Counted from the stretch's first letter, positions 9,121 through 17,083 are shown. The stretch is DNA of 17,823 nt from an uncultured Azospirillum sp. (GCF_946480385.1 NZ_CAMLJP010000120.1:1-17823), one strand, 5' to 3'. A program made the numbers and translations. Notes: a model not told the origin generated them from the letters alone.

Positions 9121-9147
9121 ACGGTATCCTGGGGACGGTATCCGGGG
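9121..9147 (+). repeat. tandem 14/13-bp duplication filling the adaptor-permease gap
   Basis: ACGGTATCCTGGGG (9121-9134) is followed directly by ACGGTATCCGGGG (9135-9147). The pair makes up nearly all of the 31-bp space between the two efflux genes. On the minus strand the copy nearer the permease supplies CAGGAT as a weak ribosome-binding site about nine bases before the permease ATG. Confidence 0.6.
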
Positions 9148-9148
9148 A

Positions 9149-10351
9149 TCAGCGGGCCGACGCAGCCTTTTCCGGCAACGACGCAAGGGCGTTCTGGGCC
9201 GGCACCGGCTTCACCTCGGCACCCGGTTTGACCTTTTGCAGGCCTTCGACCACCACGCGCTCGCCGACGGCCAGCCCGTCCGACACCAGCCAGACATTGC
9301 CGACCGCGCGTTCGGTCTTGATGGTGCGCGGGTTCACCTTGTTGTCGGTCCCCACCACCCAGACACGGGCGGAGCCGTCCGGCCCGCGGGCGACCGCGGC
9401 CTGCGGCACGGTGATGGCGTTCTCTGCCACCCCCTGCTCGACGCGGGCGCGGACGAACAGGCCGGGCAGCAGGTCCTTGTTCGGGTTGGGGAAGACCGCA
9501 CGCAGCTGGACCGAACTGGTGCCGGCATCCACGGTCACGTCGGAGAACTGCAGCTCGCCCTTCGCCGGATAGGCGGTGTCGTCGCCGCTGCCGTTGCTGT
9601 TCAGGAACAGCGTCACCGGAATCTTGCCGGGCTCGGCCGGGCGGATGCGGCCGGTCGCCATATCCTCGCGCAGCTTCATCAGCTGCGAGGCGGTCTGCGT
9701 GACGTCGACATAGATCGGGTCGAACTGCTGGATGGTGGCCAAGGCCGTCGCCTGGTTGGCGGTGACCAGCGCGCCCTCCGTCACCGCCGACTTGCCGATG
9801 CGGCCGGAGATGGGGGCGAACACCTTGGTGTAGTTCAGGTTGATGCTGGCGAGGTTGTAGGCCGCCTTGGCAGATGCCAACTGCGCCTCGTTCTGCTTCA
9901 GCGACGCCTGGACGTCGTCGAAGTCCTGCTTGCTGACCACGCTGTTCTTGACCAGATCGCCGTAGCGCGACGCCTTGTTGCGGGCGGCCTGCAGGTTCGC
10001 CTCCGCCTTCTGAACGTCGGCCTGGGCGCTTGCCAGCGACGCCTCGTAGGTGGCGGGATCGATCTGATAGAGCTGGTCGCCCGCCTTCACCTCGCTGCCC
10101 TCGCGGAACAGGCGCTTCAGCACGATGCCGCTGACCTGCGGCCGGATTTCGGCAACCCGGTAGGCGGCGGTGCGGCCGGGAAGCTCGGTCGTCACGGTCA
10201 GGCGCTGCGGCTCGATGGTGAGGACCGACACCTCCGGCGGGCCGCCGCCCTGGGGCTGGCCGGACGCCTGCTTCTGCTGGTTGCAGCCGGCGAGCAGCGC
10301 GATCAGGCAGGCCGCCGCGGCCAGCGTCATGAATGGATTGGATCTGGACAT
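9149..10351 (-). CDS. RND efflux periplasmic adaptor lipoprotein (AcrA/MexA-type membrane fusion protein)
   Basis: The adaptor that links the RND permease to an outer-membrane channel, 400 residues. The ATG at 10351 gives an N-terminal signal with lipobox LAGC (Cys23), so the mature protein would be anchored in the inner membrane by lipid; GAGGA lies six to seven bases upstream. A lipoyl/barrel half ([21 protein letters not shown], in which only part is quoted by family habit) flanks a long alpha-helical hairpin (about 100-165), then a beta-barrel and a membrane-proximal domain ending in a typical GLQKVKPG segment. The reading frame extends upstream into the promoter region (10639), which is not coding. 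It is first in the efflux operon and divergent from the TetR gene, whose operator region it shares. Confidence 0.94.
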   Translation of the reverse strand: MSRSNPFMTLAAAACLIALLAGCNQQKQASGQPQGGGPPEVSVLTIEPQRLTVTTELPGRTAAYRVAEIRPQVSGIVLKRLFREGSEVKAGDQLYQIDPATYEASLASAQADVQKAEANLQAARNKASRYGDLVKNSVVSKQDFDDVQASLKQNEAQLASAKAAYNLASINLNYTKVFAPISGRIGKSAVTEGALVTANQATALATIQQFDPIYVDVTQTASQLMKLREDMATGRIRPAEPGKIPVTLFLNSNGSGDDTAYPAKGELQFSDVTVDAGTSSVQLRAVFPNPNKDLLPGLFVRARVEQGVAENAITVPQAAVARGPDGSARVWVVGTDNKVNPRTIKTERAVGNVWLVSDGLAVGERVVVEGLQKVKPGAEVKPVPAQNALASLPEKAASAR

Positions 10352-10433
10352 CTGTTTCCTCGTCTCGGCGCCGCGCGTCGGCGGACCCGTCTCCCTGCTA
10401 CGCTCGCGCACCAGGTGGTCCGGCACATCCCCG

Positions 10434-10462
10434 TTGCTTAGTACTGTCTCATACAGTACAGT
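10434..10462 (+). promoter_or_regulatory. putative promoter for the TetR regulator
   Basis: TTGCTT (10434-10439), a 17-base spacer and TACAGT (10457-10462). The spacer contains most of the 19-bp operator palindrome, as expected for an autorepressed gene. Matches to consensus are moderate (four of six in each hexamer). Confidence 0.4.
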
Positions 10463-10466
10463 GTAC
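10441..10466. promoter_or_regulatory. palindromic operator cluster (probable TetR binding sites)
   Basis: GTACTGT-N5-ACAGTAC (10441-10459) is a perfect inverted repeat. It overlaps a second perfect one, GTACA-G-TGTAC (10456-10466). The half-site core ATACAGT recurs at 10451 and 10473, 22 bases apart (two helical turns), which suggests cooperative binding of two dimers. The cluster lies between the efflux operon and the divergent TetR gene, the standard place for the operator of a local efflux repressor. Confidence 0.65.
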
Positions 10467-10469
10467 CAG

Positions 10470-10499
10470 ACGATACAGTGAGAATGCTGCACCGCGCAA
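10470..10499 (-). promoter_or_regulatory. putative promoter for the efflux operon
   Basis: On the minus strand TTGCGC (10494-10499), an 18-base spacer and TATCGT (10470-10475). The predicted start near 10463 falls inside the palindrome cluster, so one bound repressor could block this promoter and the TetR promoter at once. The hexamers are only fair matches. Confidence 0.3.
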
Positions 10500-10593
10500 G
10501 AGGGTTCCGCGAATGACCGGTACGGGGTCCCGCGGAAAGGCGCTGGATAAAAATGAACCCGGCCGCAGCCGCCGCACCGGAAGGGAACGCACG

Positions 10594-11298
10594 ATGACCA
10601 GCAGCCACAAGGCGCGGATCGACACCGCACCGGACTCACCCGCCAGTGGAACCGCGATCTGCGGCCCGTCCACCTGCGGTCCGCGCGGCATGGCGCGCCG
10701 ACAGGCGATCCTGACGGCGGCCCGGCGGCTGTTCATCGAAAAGGGGTTCGAGAAGACGACGCTGAGCGACATCATCGCCGTCGCCGGCGGGTCCCGCGCC
10801 ACGCTGTACGAGCATTTCGGCGACAAGGAGGGACTGTTCCGCGCCATCATGGAGGAGGACAACGCGATGATCCTCTCCGGCCTCGCCCCTGCCCAAGCGG
10901 ACGAGCGCGTAACGCCGGAGGCCGGGCTGACCGCCTTCGCCCTGCATCTGGTCAAGGCGCTGCTGAACGAGGAGACGACCGCCACCGTCCGCATCCTGAT
11001 CGCCGAGGGCGACCGCGTGCCCGACATCGCCGAGGCCTTCTTCCGCATCGGACCGGAAAACGCCATCGGCCGGCTGGCCGACTATCTGCGGCGGCTGTCC
11101 GACCGCGGAGACCTGCGCATCGACGACCCGGCCGCCGCGGCGCAGGCCTTCCTCGGCATGGTCACCGGCAATCTGGTGATCCGTCGCCTGATCCTGCCGC
11201 AGAGCGCGCCCGCCATCCCCGACCTCGACCGCTATGTCCGGCAGGCAGTGCGGCTCTTCCTGAACGGGGCTCGCGTGCCGCAAACCAAGACGGATTGA
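10594..11298 (+). CDS. TetR/AcrR family transcriptional regulator, local efflux repressor
   Basis: A DNA-binding repressor of 234 residues. The TetR helix-turn-helix is clear: ILTAARRLFIEKGFEKTT, then LSDIIAVAGGSRATLYEHFG with the usual Y-F pair, then DKEGLFRAI. The C-terminal part is the ligand-binding and dimerisation domain and resembles AcrR-C-type domains. I chose the ATG at 10594 because AAGGGAA lies a proper distance upstream; it leaves about 32 low-complexity residues before the HTH. An ATG at 10513 (261 residues) or 10690 (202 residues, poor RBS) are alternatives. It is divergent from the adaptor gene and ends 13 bases from the convergent MFS gene. By family precedent it would be released from DNA by a pump substrate. 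Confidence 0.88.
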   Translation: MTSSHKARIDTAPDSPASGTAICGPSTCGPRGMARRQAILTAARRLFIEKGFEKTTLSDIIAVAGGSRATLYEHFGDKEGLFRAIMEEDNAMILSGLAPAQADERVTPEAGLTAFALHLVKALLNEETTATVRILIAEGDRVPDIAEAFFRIGPENAIGRLADYLRRLSDRGDLRIDDPAAAAQAFLGMVTGNLVIRRLILPQSAPAIPDLDRYVRQAVRLFLNGARVPQTKTD

Positions 11299-11311
11299 CG
11301 ACGACAAGCCG

Positions 11312-12784
11312 TCAGATCGTCTCTGCCGCCTCCTCTCCCACGCCTTGGTCGCGGTTGGCCTTGGTCAGCGGTTCGGCGATGTCCTCCAGCCCCTTGCCTT
11401 CGGCGTCGACGCCATAGAACAGGGCGACCATCCCGCCGAACATCATCACCACCGATCCCACCACATAGCCCCAGAACAGCGGGTCGCGCTCCGTCCCCTC
11501 CCCCACGAGCCAGCCGAACAGCAGCGGGCCGGTGGAGCCCACCACCTGGGCGATGGCGAAGAAATAGGAGATCGCCTGCGCCCGGACCTCCAGCGGGAAG
11601 ATCTCGCTGACCGTCAGATAGGCGGACGAGGCGCCGGCCGACGCGAAGAAGAAGGAGATGCACCAGAAGATCGTGTGCGTGTTCGCCGTCAGCACCCCCT
11701 GGCGGAACAGGAAGGCCGAGACCAGCAGCACCACACCCGCCAGCAGATAGGTGCCGAAGATCATCCGCCGCCGTCCCACCGTGTCGAACAGCGGCCCCAG
11801 CAGCAGCGGCCCGATCAGGTTGCCGGCAGCGAAGGGGAAGAAATAGAGCGCGGTCTGTGACGGGTCGAGATGGTAGAAATTCTGCAGCACCAGGGCATAG
11901 GTGAAAAAGATCGCGTTGTAGAGGAAAGACTGCGTCACCATCATCGTCACGCCCAGGAAGGTGCGCGACGGGTATTGCCGGAAGAACACGTCGACCAGCT
12001 GGGCGTATGACACCGAATCTTCCGGAATGATGCTCATGGCCCGCTTCGGGTCGACCGGCGGCACCGTCCGTCCCTGTGCGCGCACGCTGGCCTCGATGTC
12101 GTCGACGATGCGCTCCGCCTCGTCCTCCATGCCGTGGGTGACCATCCAGCGCGGGCTTTCCGGGATGTGCCGGCGCAGATAGATGATGATGAGACCCAAC
12201 AGCGGGCCGATGAAGAAGGCGATGCGCCAGCCGATATTTTCCGGCACCAATGAATGGTCGAGCAGGAAGACGCTGCCGACCGCGCCGATCATCGCCCCGC
12301 CCCAATAGGTGCCGTTGATAGCGATGTCGACCCGGCCGCGGAAGCGGGCGGGGATCAACTCGTCGATGGCGGAGTTGACGGCGGCATATTCGCCGCCGAT
12401 GCCCATCCCGGCGATGAAGCGCCAGACATAGAGGAACCACGGCGTCCAGGCAAAGCCTGCGATGCCCGACGCGATCAGGTAGAGCGCCAGCGTGGTGATG
12501 AACAGCTTCTTGCGTCCCCAGCGGTCGGTCAGCCGGCCGAAGACCAGCGCGCCCACCACCTGCCCCATCAGATAGATGGTGCCGGCGAAGCCGACCTCGG
12601 CACTCGACATGCCCAAGGTTTCCTTGTAGCCGGAGGCGGAGATCAGCTGGATTTCGATGCCGTCCAGGATCCAGCTGACGCCCAGCCCGACCACCACCAT
12701 CCAGTGAAAGCGCGCCCAGGGCAGCCGGTCCATCCGGGCGGGGACGAGGCTGCTCACCGCGGCGGTGCTGGTTCCTGCGGTCAT
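11312..12784 (-). CDS. MFS transporter (sugar/metabolite:H+ symporter-like)
   Basis: A 12-helix major facilitator of 490 residues in the inner membrane. Motif A is present in loop 2-3 as GRLTDRWGRKK (83-93), and a sugar-porter-like helix 4-5 region reads RFIAGMGIGGEYAAVNS (122-138) followed by ELIPARFRGR (142-151). TM1 carries acidic residues (WILDGIEI, Asp41 and Glu44). This pattern fits pfam Sugar_tr or metabolite:H+ symporters, which carry sugars, aromatic acids or other small carboxylates; the substrate cannot be fixed. The ATG at 12784 has TAGGAG about ten bases upstream. It is divergent from the ABC importer operon and may share control with it through the palindrome at 12928. A GATAAT (minus strand, 12894-12899) is a possible -10 element with no good -35. 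Confidence 0.88.
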   Translation of the reverse strand: MTAGTSTAAVSSLVPARMDRLPWARFHWMVVVGLGVSWILDGIEIQLISASGYKETLGMSSAEVGFAGTIYLMGQVVGALVFGRLTDRWGRKKLFITTLALYLIASGIAGFAWTPWFLYVWRFIAGMGIGGEYAAVNSAIDELIPARFRGRVDIAINGTYWGGAMIGAVGSVFLLDHSLVPENIGWRIAFFIGPLLGLIIIYLRRHIPESPRWMVTHGMEDEAERIVDDIEASVRAQGRTVPPVDPKRAMSIIPEDSVSYAQLVDVFFRQYPSRTFLGVTMMVTQSFLYNAIFFTYALVLQNFYHLDPSQTALYFFPFAAGNLIGPLLLGPLFDTVGRRRMIFGTYLLAGVVLLVSAFLFRQGVLTANTHTIFWCISFFFASAGASSAYLTVSEIFPLEVRAQAISYFFAIAQVVGSTGPLLFGWLVGEGTERDPLFWGYVVGSVVMMFGGMVALFYGVDAEGKGLEDIAEPLTKANRDQGVGEEAAETI

Positions 12785-12927
12785 GTCGGGTTGACTCCTA
12801 AAGGCTGGCGGTTGCGCGGCACACCGGTGAAACGCCCTGTGCGGCTGGAAGGTTTCCGCACATGCTGGACCCGATCAAATGTCTGGCACACGAATTATCA
12901 CGACACTCCTCATTTTCCGTTGCGCTT

Positions 12928-12941
12928 TTGGATCGATCCAA
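12928..12941. promoter_or_regulatory. CG-centred 14-bp palindrome, candidate LacI-family operator
   Basis: TTGGATCGATCCAA is a perfect palindrome with a central CG, the pattern bound by LacI-family dimers whose hinge leucine opens the central CpG step. It lies in the 312-bp gap between the divergent MFS gene (start 12784) and the ABC operon (start 13097), and the operon ends with a LacI-family gene. Nearby weak promoter elements are TTGCGC (12920-12925) on plus and GATAAT (12894-12899) on minus. The rest of 12785-13096 holds a long GC-rich leader with a small hairpin (TCCGGG/CCCGGA, near 12998-13018) and no gene that I can support. Confidence 0.45.
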
Positions 12942-13096
12942 TTACCGTGTACGAACACTGAGAGAGCGGGACCGCCGTCGTCATGGCGTCCCGGCGATCC
13001 GGGTGAGCTTCCCCGGACGACAGCCCAAGCGGACAAAGGCAATCCGCGCGACGCCAGCCTTGAAGGGCGGCGCGACGCGGGTGCGGAGGAACGCCC

Positions 13097-13771
13097 GTGA
13101 CCTACGATTTTCAATTCGACGCGGTGTTCGCGTCTTGGGATTACCTGCTCGACGGCGCCTGGCTGACGGTCAGGCTGTCTTTCGGCGCCATGGCCATCGG
13201 CCTGGTGATCGCCATCATCTGCGCGCTGGGCAAGACCTCCGGGCCGAAGCCGGTGCGCTGGCTGATCAACGCCTATATCGAGGTCATCCGCAACACGCCC
13301 TTCCTGGTGCAGATCTTCCTGATCTTCTTCGGGTTGCCGAGCATCGGGCTCAGGCTGTCTCCGGACGTGGCGGCGCTGATCGCGATGGTCGTCAATGTCG
13401 GCGCCTACGCCACCGAGATCATCCGCGCCGGCATCGAATCCATCCACAAGGGCCAGATCGAGGCCGGGCTGGCGCTGGGTTTGCGGCCGCTGCAGGTCTT
13501 CCGCTATGTCGTGCTGAAGCCGGCTCTGCGCACGGTCTATCCGGCGCTGACCAGCCAGTTCATCCTGCTGATGCTGAGTTCCAGCGTGGTGTCCGCCATC
13601 TCCGCCGACGAGCTGACCTCGGTCGCCAACAACATCCAGTCGCAGACCTTCCGCAGCTTCGAGATCTACATCGTGGTGACCGGCATCTATCTGGTGCTGG
13701 CGCTGATGTTCTCGGCGCTGTTCGCCGGCATCTACCGGCTGGCCTTCGCCTATACCGTCGACCGGCGCTGA
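13097..13771 (+). CDS. ABC transporter permease, polar amino-acid (HisM/GlnP) family
   Basis: One of two inner-membrane channel subunits of an importer, 224 residues with about five membrane helices. The EAA loop that docks on the ATPase is visible as IRAGIESIHKGQIEAGLALGL (about 109-129), and the early IRNTPFLVQ (64-72) is the typical HisM/HisQ signature. The start is GTG at 13097 with GGAGGA seven bases before it. The first gene of the likely operon, it is 14 bases before the second permease. Family membership points to small carboxylates carrying an amino group, but the binding protein of this operon argues for something else (see its entry). Confidence 0.92.
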   Translation: MTYDFQFDAVFASWDYLLDGAWLTVRLSFGAMAIGLVIAIICALGKTSGPKPVRWLINAYIEVIRNTPFLVQIFLIFFGLPSIGLRLSPDVAALIAMVVNVGAYATEIIRAGIESIHKGQIEAGLALGLRPLQVFRYVVLKPALRTVYPALTSQFILLMLSSSVVSAISADELTSVANNIQSQTFRSFEIYIVVTGIYLVLALMFSALFAGIYRLAFAYTVDRR

Positions 13772-13785
13772 GAGGGGACTGAGCG

Positions 13786-14439
13786 ATGATCCGCGCCTTC
13801 GGATACAACGAATTCCTGTTCCTGCTCAGCGCCGTGCAATGGACGCTGATGCTGTCGGTCATCGCCTTCATCGGCGGCGGCATCGTCGGGCTGTTCGTGG
13901 CGCTGGGCCGCACGTCCGACGTGAAGCCGCTGCGCTTGCTGGCGACCGGCTACATCCAGGTCTTCCAGGGCACGCCGCTGCTGATGCAGCTGTTCCTGGT
14001 CTTCTTCGGCGCCACCGTGATCGGCATCGACATGAGCCCGTGGGTCGCCGCGGCGGTCGGGCTGACGCTGAACACCAGCGCCTTCCTGGGCGAGATCTGG
14101 CGCGGCTGCATCCAGTCGGTGCCGCGCGGCCAATGGGAAGCGGCGTCGGCGCTCGGCCTGCGCTATCCCGGCCTGATGCGCTACGTGATCCTGCCGCAGG
14201 CGGTGAAGGTCGCGGTGCCGCCGACAGTCGGCTATCTGGTGCAGGTCATCAAGGGCACCTCGCTGGCCGCCATCATCGGCTTCGTCGAGCTGACCCGCGC
14301 CGGGCAGATCGTCAACAACGCCACCTTCCAGCCCTTCCTGGTCTTCAGCATCGTCGCCGCGATCTATTTCGCGCTGTGCTGGCCGCTGTCGCTGTTGAGT
14401 CAGCGTCTGGAAGCCCGCTACGCAGCGCCTTCCCGTTAA
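13786..14439 (+). CDS. ABC transporter permease, polar amino-acid (HisQ/GlnP) family
   Basis: The second channel subunit, 217 residues with about five helices. It has FQGTPLLMQ (60-68) in place of the first permease's IRNTPFLVQ, and an EAA loop WRGCIQSVPRGQWEAASALGL (about 105-125, quoted only in part by its ends W105 and L125). Later LVQVIKGTSLAAIIG (about 152-166) is also a family hallmark. It would form a heterodimer with the upstream permease. The ATG at 13786 is preceded by GAGAGGGG. It sits 35 bases before the binding-protein gene. Confidence 0.92.
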   Translation: MIRAFGYNEFLFLLSAVQWTLMLSVIAFIGGGIVGLFVALGRTSDVKPLRLLATGYIQVFQGTPLLMQLFLVFFGATVIGIDMSPWVAAAVGLTLNTSAFLGEIWRGCIQSVPRGQWEAASALGLRYPGLMRYVILPQAVKVAVPPTVGYLVQVIKGTSLAAIIGFVELTRAGQIVNNATFQPFLVFSIVAAIYFALCWPLSLLSQRLEARYAAPSR

Positions 14440-14474
14440 ATCCTTAAAAACGCTCGCATTCGGAGGAAACATCC

Positions 14475-15284
14475 ATGGCCTTCACCGTCACCCGCCGCCT
14501 TGTCGTCGCCGGCGCTCTCTTGACCGCCGCAGTCGGCCTCACCGCCACGGCCCACGCCCAGAGCGTCGAGGACATCAAGGGCAAGGGCAAGCTGACCATC
14601 GGCATGCTGGTCGACTTCCCGCCCTTCGGTATCACCAACAGCGAAGGCAAGCCGGACGGTTACGACGCCGACGTCGCCAAGCTGATGGCCAAGCATATGG
14701 GCGTGCCGGTCGACATCGTGCCGGTGACTGGGCCGAACCGCATCCCCTACCTGCTGACCGGCAAGGTGGACGTGCTGGTCGCCTCGCTCGGCGTCACGCC
14801 GGAGCGCGCCAAGCAGGTCGCCTTCTCCGAGCCCTATGCGGCGATCGAGATCGGGCTGCTCGCCCCGCAGAAGTCGGCGGTCAAGAAGCCGGAGGACCTG
14901 TCGGGCAAGAGCGTCGGCGTCGCCCGCGCCAGCACGCAGGACCAGTCGCTGACCGCGGTGGCGCCGAAGGACGCCCGCATCATGCGCTTCGACGACGACG
15001 CCAGCGCCGTGCAGGCCCTGCTGTCCGGTCAGGTCGATGCGCTGGGCGTCAGCAACGTGGTGGCGCAGCAGATCAAGACGATGGCGCCTCAGGCTAATTA
15101 CGAGATGAAGTTCGTGCTGAAGAGCCAGGTGCAGGGCATCGCCCTTCGCCAGGGCCAGGACAAGCTGATGGGCTGGGTCAACGGCTTCCTCGACACCGTG
15201 AAGAAGAACGGCGAGTTGAACGCCATTCATCAGAAGTGGCTGGGCACCGACCTGCCGGCGGCGGTCACCGCCAGCAAGTCCTAA
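14475..15284 (+). CDS. periplasmic solute-binding protein, HisJ/GlnH (SBP_bac_3) family, with altered ligand site
   Basis: The substrate-capturing subunit, 269 residues. A Sec signal peptide ends at AHA-Q (cleavage near 28/29), and two lobes of the SBP_bac_3 fold follow. TSS-proximal TCGGAGGAAAC gives a strong ribosome-binding site. By eye alignment to His[17 protein letters not shown] (102-117) keeps Arg111, the counterpart of HisJ Arg77 that grips the ligand carboxylate. It has Gly106 where HisJ has Ser72 (GlnH Thr70), and VDALGVSN (187-194) has Ser193 where HisJ has Asp161 (GlnH Asp157). Those two lost side chains hold the alpha-ammonium group. I infer a carboxylate ligand without an alpha-amine, such as a 2-hydroxy or 2-oxo acid. 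Family membership is certain; the ligand is a hypothesis. Confidence 0.92.
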   Translation: MAFTVTRRLVVAGALLTAAVGLTATAHAQSVEDIKGKGKLTIGMLVDFPPFGITNSEGKPDGYDADVAKLMAKHMGVPVDIVPVTGPNRIPYLLTGKVDVLVASLGVTPERAKQVAFSEPYAAIEIGLLAPQKSAVKKPEDLSGKSVGVARASTQDQSLTAVAPKDARIMRFDDDASAVQALLSGQVDALGVSNVVAQQIKTMAPQANYEMKFVLKSQVQGIALRQGQDKLMGWVNGFLDTVKKNGELNAIHQKWLGTDLPAAVTASKS

Positions 15285-15321
15285 GTCGAACGAAGCGCAA
15301 TCCCCGGTGGAGGACAGGACC

Positions 15322-16086
15322 ATGGAACCCACATCTGGACAGATGAGCGCGGATGTCGTCATCCGCATGGAAGGCGTCCAGAAATGGTACGATCATTTCC
15401 AGGTGCTGAAGGATATCGACCTGGAGGTCCACCGGGGTGAGCGCATCGTCATCTGCGGCCCGTCCGGATCGGGCAAATCGACCCTGATCCGCTGCATCAA
15501 CCAGCTGGAACGCCACCAGAAGGGCCGGATCACCGTCAACGGGGTAGAGCTTGGGCCGCATCACCGCCAGCTCGACACCGTCCGGCGGGAGGTCGGCATG
15601 GTGTTCCAGAGCTTCAACCTGTTCCCGCACCTGACCGTGCTGGAGAACTGCATGCTGGCGCCGATGAAGGTGCGCGGCACCACCAAGGCCGAGGCGAAGG
15701 CCACCGCCATCCGCTATCTGGAGCGGGTCCGCATCCCCGAACAGGCCGACAAATATCCAGGCCAGCTGTCGGGCGGCCAGCAGCAGCGCGTCGCCATCGC
15801 GCGGTCGCTGTGCATGAACCCGAAGGTGATGCTGTTCGACGAGCCGACCTCCGCCCTGGATCCCGAGATGGTGAAGGAGGTGCTGGACACCATGATCGGA
15901 TTGGCCGAAGACGGCATGACCATGCTGTGCGTGACGCACGAGATGGGGTTCGCCAAGTCGGTCGCCCACCGCGTGATCTTCATGGACCGCGGCGAGATCG
16001 TCGAGCAGAACACGCCGGAGGCGTTCTTCACCGATCCGAAATCGGAGCGGACCCGAAGCTTCCTCGGCCAGATCCTGGCCCACTGA
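15322..16086 (+). CDS. ABC transporter ATP-binding protein, polar amino-acid (HisP/GlnQ) family
   Basis: The cytoplasmic motor of the importer, 254 residues. All nucleotide-binding motifs are intact: Walker [10 protein letters not shown] (46-54), Q-loop Gln96 in [10 protein letters not shown], signature LSGGQ (149-153), Walker B VMLFDE (169-174), D-loop SALD (177-180) and switch His206 in VTHE. I start at the ATG at 15322, which has GGAGGACAGG before it; an in-frame GTG at 15307 overlaps that ribosome-binding site and is less likely. It follows the binding-protein gene after 37 bases and precedes the dehydrogenase after 46 bases. It should hydrolyse ATP as a homodimer beneath the two permeases. 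Confidence 0.94.
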   Translation: MEPTSGQMSADVVIRMEGVQKWYDHFQVLKDIDLEVHRGERIVICGPSGSGKSTLIRCINQLERHQKGRITVNGVELGPHHRQLDTVRREVGMVFQSFNLFPHLTVLENCMLAPMKVRGTTKAEAKATAIRYLERVRIPEQADKYPGQLSGGQQQRVAIARSLCMNPKVMLFDEPTSALDPEMVKEVLDTMIGLAEDGMTMLCVTHEMGFAKSVAHRVIFMDRGEIVEQNTPEAFFTDPKSERTRSFLGQILAH

Positions 16087-16132
16087 GGAATTTTCTGTTT
16101 CATCAAGGTCGAATTGCCAAGGACGAGTTGCG

Positions 16133-17071
16133 ATGAAGCCCGAAATCCTGCTGGTCGAACCCATGATGCCCGCCATCGAGCAGGCTCTGGATGCGGCCTA
16201 CACCGTCCACCGCCTGTCCGCCGCTGCGGATCGCGACCGGCTGATCGCCGAGGTCGCCGACCGGGTGCGCGCCGTCGTCACCGGCGGCGGGACCGGCGTG
16301 AGGAAGGCGGTGGTCGAGGCGCTGCCCAATCTCGGGATCGTCGCCATCAACGGTGTCGGCACCGACGCCGTCGATCTGGAGCATGCCCGCGGCCGCGGCG
16401 TGCGCGTCACCAACACGCCGGACGTGCTGACCGACGATGTGGCCGACCTCGCCATCGGGCTGATGATCGCCGCCTCGCGCCGGATGATGGTGGGCGACCG
16501 CTTCGTCCGCGCCGGCCAATGGACCAAGGGCAAGCTGCCACTCGCCCGCAAGGTCACCGGCAAGCGGCTGGGCGTGCTGGGTCTGGGCCGCATCGGCGAA
16601 GCCATCGCCAAGCGCGCCGAAGCCTTCGGCATGACCATCGCCTACACCAACCGCAAGCCGCGCGACGGCGTGTCCTACCGCTTCGTCGCCTCGCCGGTCG
16701 ATTTGGCGCGGGAGAGCGACATCCTGATCGTCGCCACCTCGGCCGGGGCGGACGCCCGCAACATGGTCGGCCGCGCCGTGCTCGACGCGCTGGGACCGGA
16801 GGGGCTGCTGATCAATGTCGCCCGCGGCAGCGTGGTGGACGAGCCGGAGCTGCTGGCGGCCTTGACCGAGGGGCGGGTCGGCGGCGCCGGGCTGGACGTC
16901 TTCGCCGACGAGCCGAATGTGCCGGAGGGCTTCTACGGTCTCGACAACGTCGTCCTGCAGCCGCATCAGGCCAGCGCCACGGTGGAGACGCGGATGGCGA
17001 TGGGCCAGCTGGTGCTGGACAATCTGGAAGCCTTCTTCGCCGGCCGGCCGCTGCCGACCGCCGTGGTGTGA
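16133..17071 (+). CDS. D-2-hydroxyacid dehydrogenase (glyoxylate/hydroxypyruvate reductase-like)
   Basis: An NAD(P)-dependent enzyme of 312 residues that interconverts 2-hydroxy and 2-oxo acids in the cytoplasm. Catalytic residues of the family are in place: Arg231 (NVARGSVVDE), Glu260 (FADEP) and His278 (LQPHQAS). The Rossmann loop is GLGRIG (150-155). After the second strand it reads TNRKP (172-176) with Arg174 and no acidic residue, which usually means a preference for NADPH. NTPDVLTDDVADLAIGLM (94-111) resembles the plant HPR2/HPPR group that reduces hydroxypyruvate, glyoxylate or hydroxyphenylpyruvate. Its place after an ABC importer suggests that it acts on the imported compound. It ends 12 bases before the LacI gene. 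The substrate is not certain. Confidence 0.92.
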   Translation: MKPEILLVEPMMPAIEQALDAAYTVHRLSAAADRDRLIAEVADRVRAVVTGGGTGVRKAVVEALPNLGIVAINGVGTDAVDLEHARGRGVRVTNTPDVLTDDVADLAIGLMIAASRRMMVGDRFVRAGQWTKGKLPLARKVTGKRLGVLGLGRIGEAIAKRAEAFGMTIAYTNRKPRDGVSYRFVASPVDLARESDILIVATSAGADARNMVGRAVLDALGPEGLLINVARGSVVDEPELLAALTEGRVGGAGLDVFADEPNVPEGFYGLDNVVLQPHQASATVETRMAMGQLVLDNLEAFFAGRPLPTAVV

Positions 17072-17083
17072 GGCGCCGCCGCC

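Noticed and set aside
10501..10535. possible EcfG-type (GGAAC-N16/17-CGTT) promoter on the minus strand near the efflux operon
   Set aside because: GGAAC is present but the -10 position reads CATT rather than CGTT, so it does not meet the consensus.
11296..11330. terminator between the convergent TetR and MFS genes
   Set aside because: A weak GACGG/CCGTC pairing exists, but the loop is long and there is no T-tract on either side.
12992..13015. seven-codon ATG frame in the ABC operon leader, considered as an attenuator peptide
   Set aside because: No ribosome-binding site, no run of regulatory codons and no terminator/antiterminator pair with a U-tract.
12879..13100. 73-codon frame in the leader of the ABC operon (and a longer frame from 12862)
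   Set aside because: No ribosome-binding site and no recognisable protein; the longer frame runs out of phase through the permease gene.
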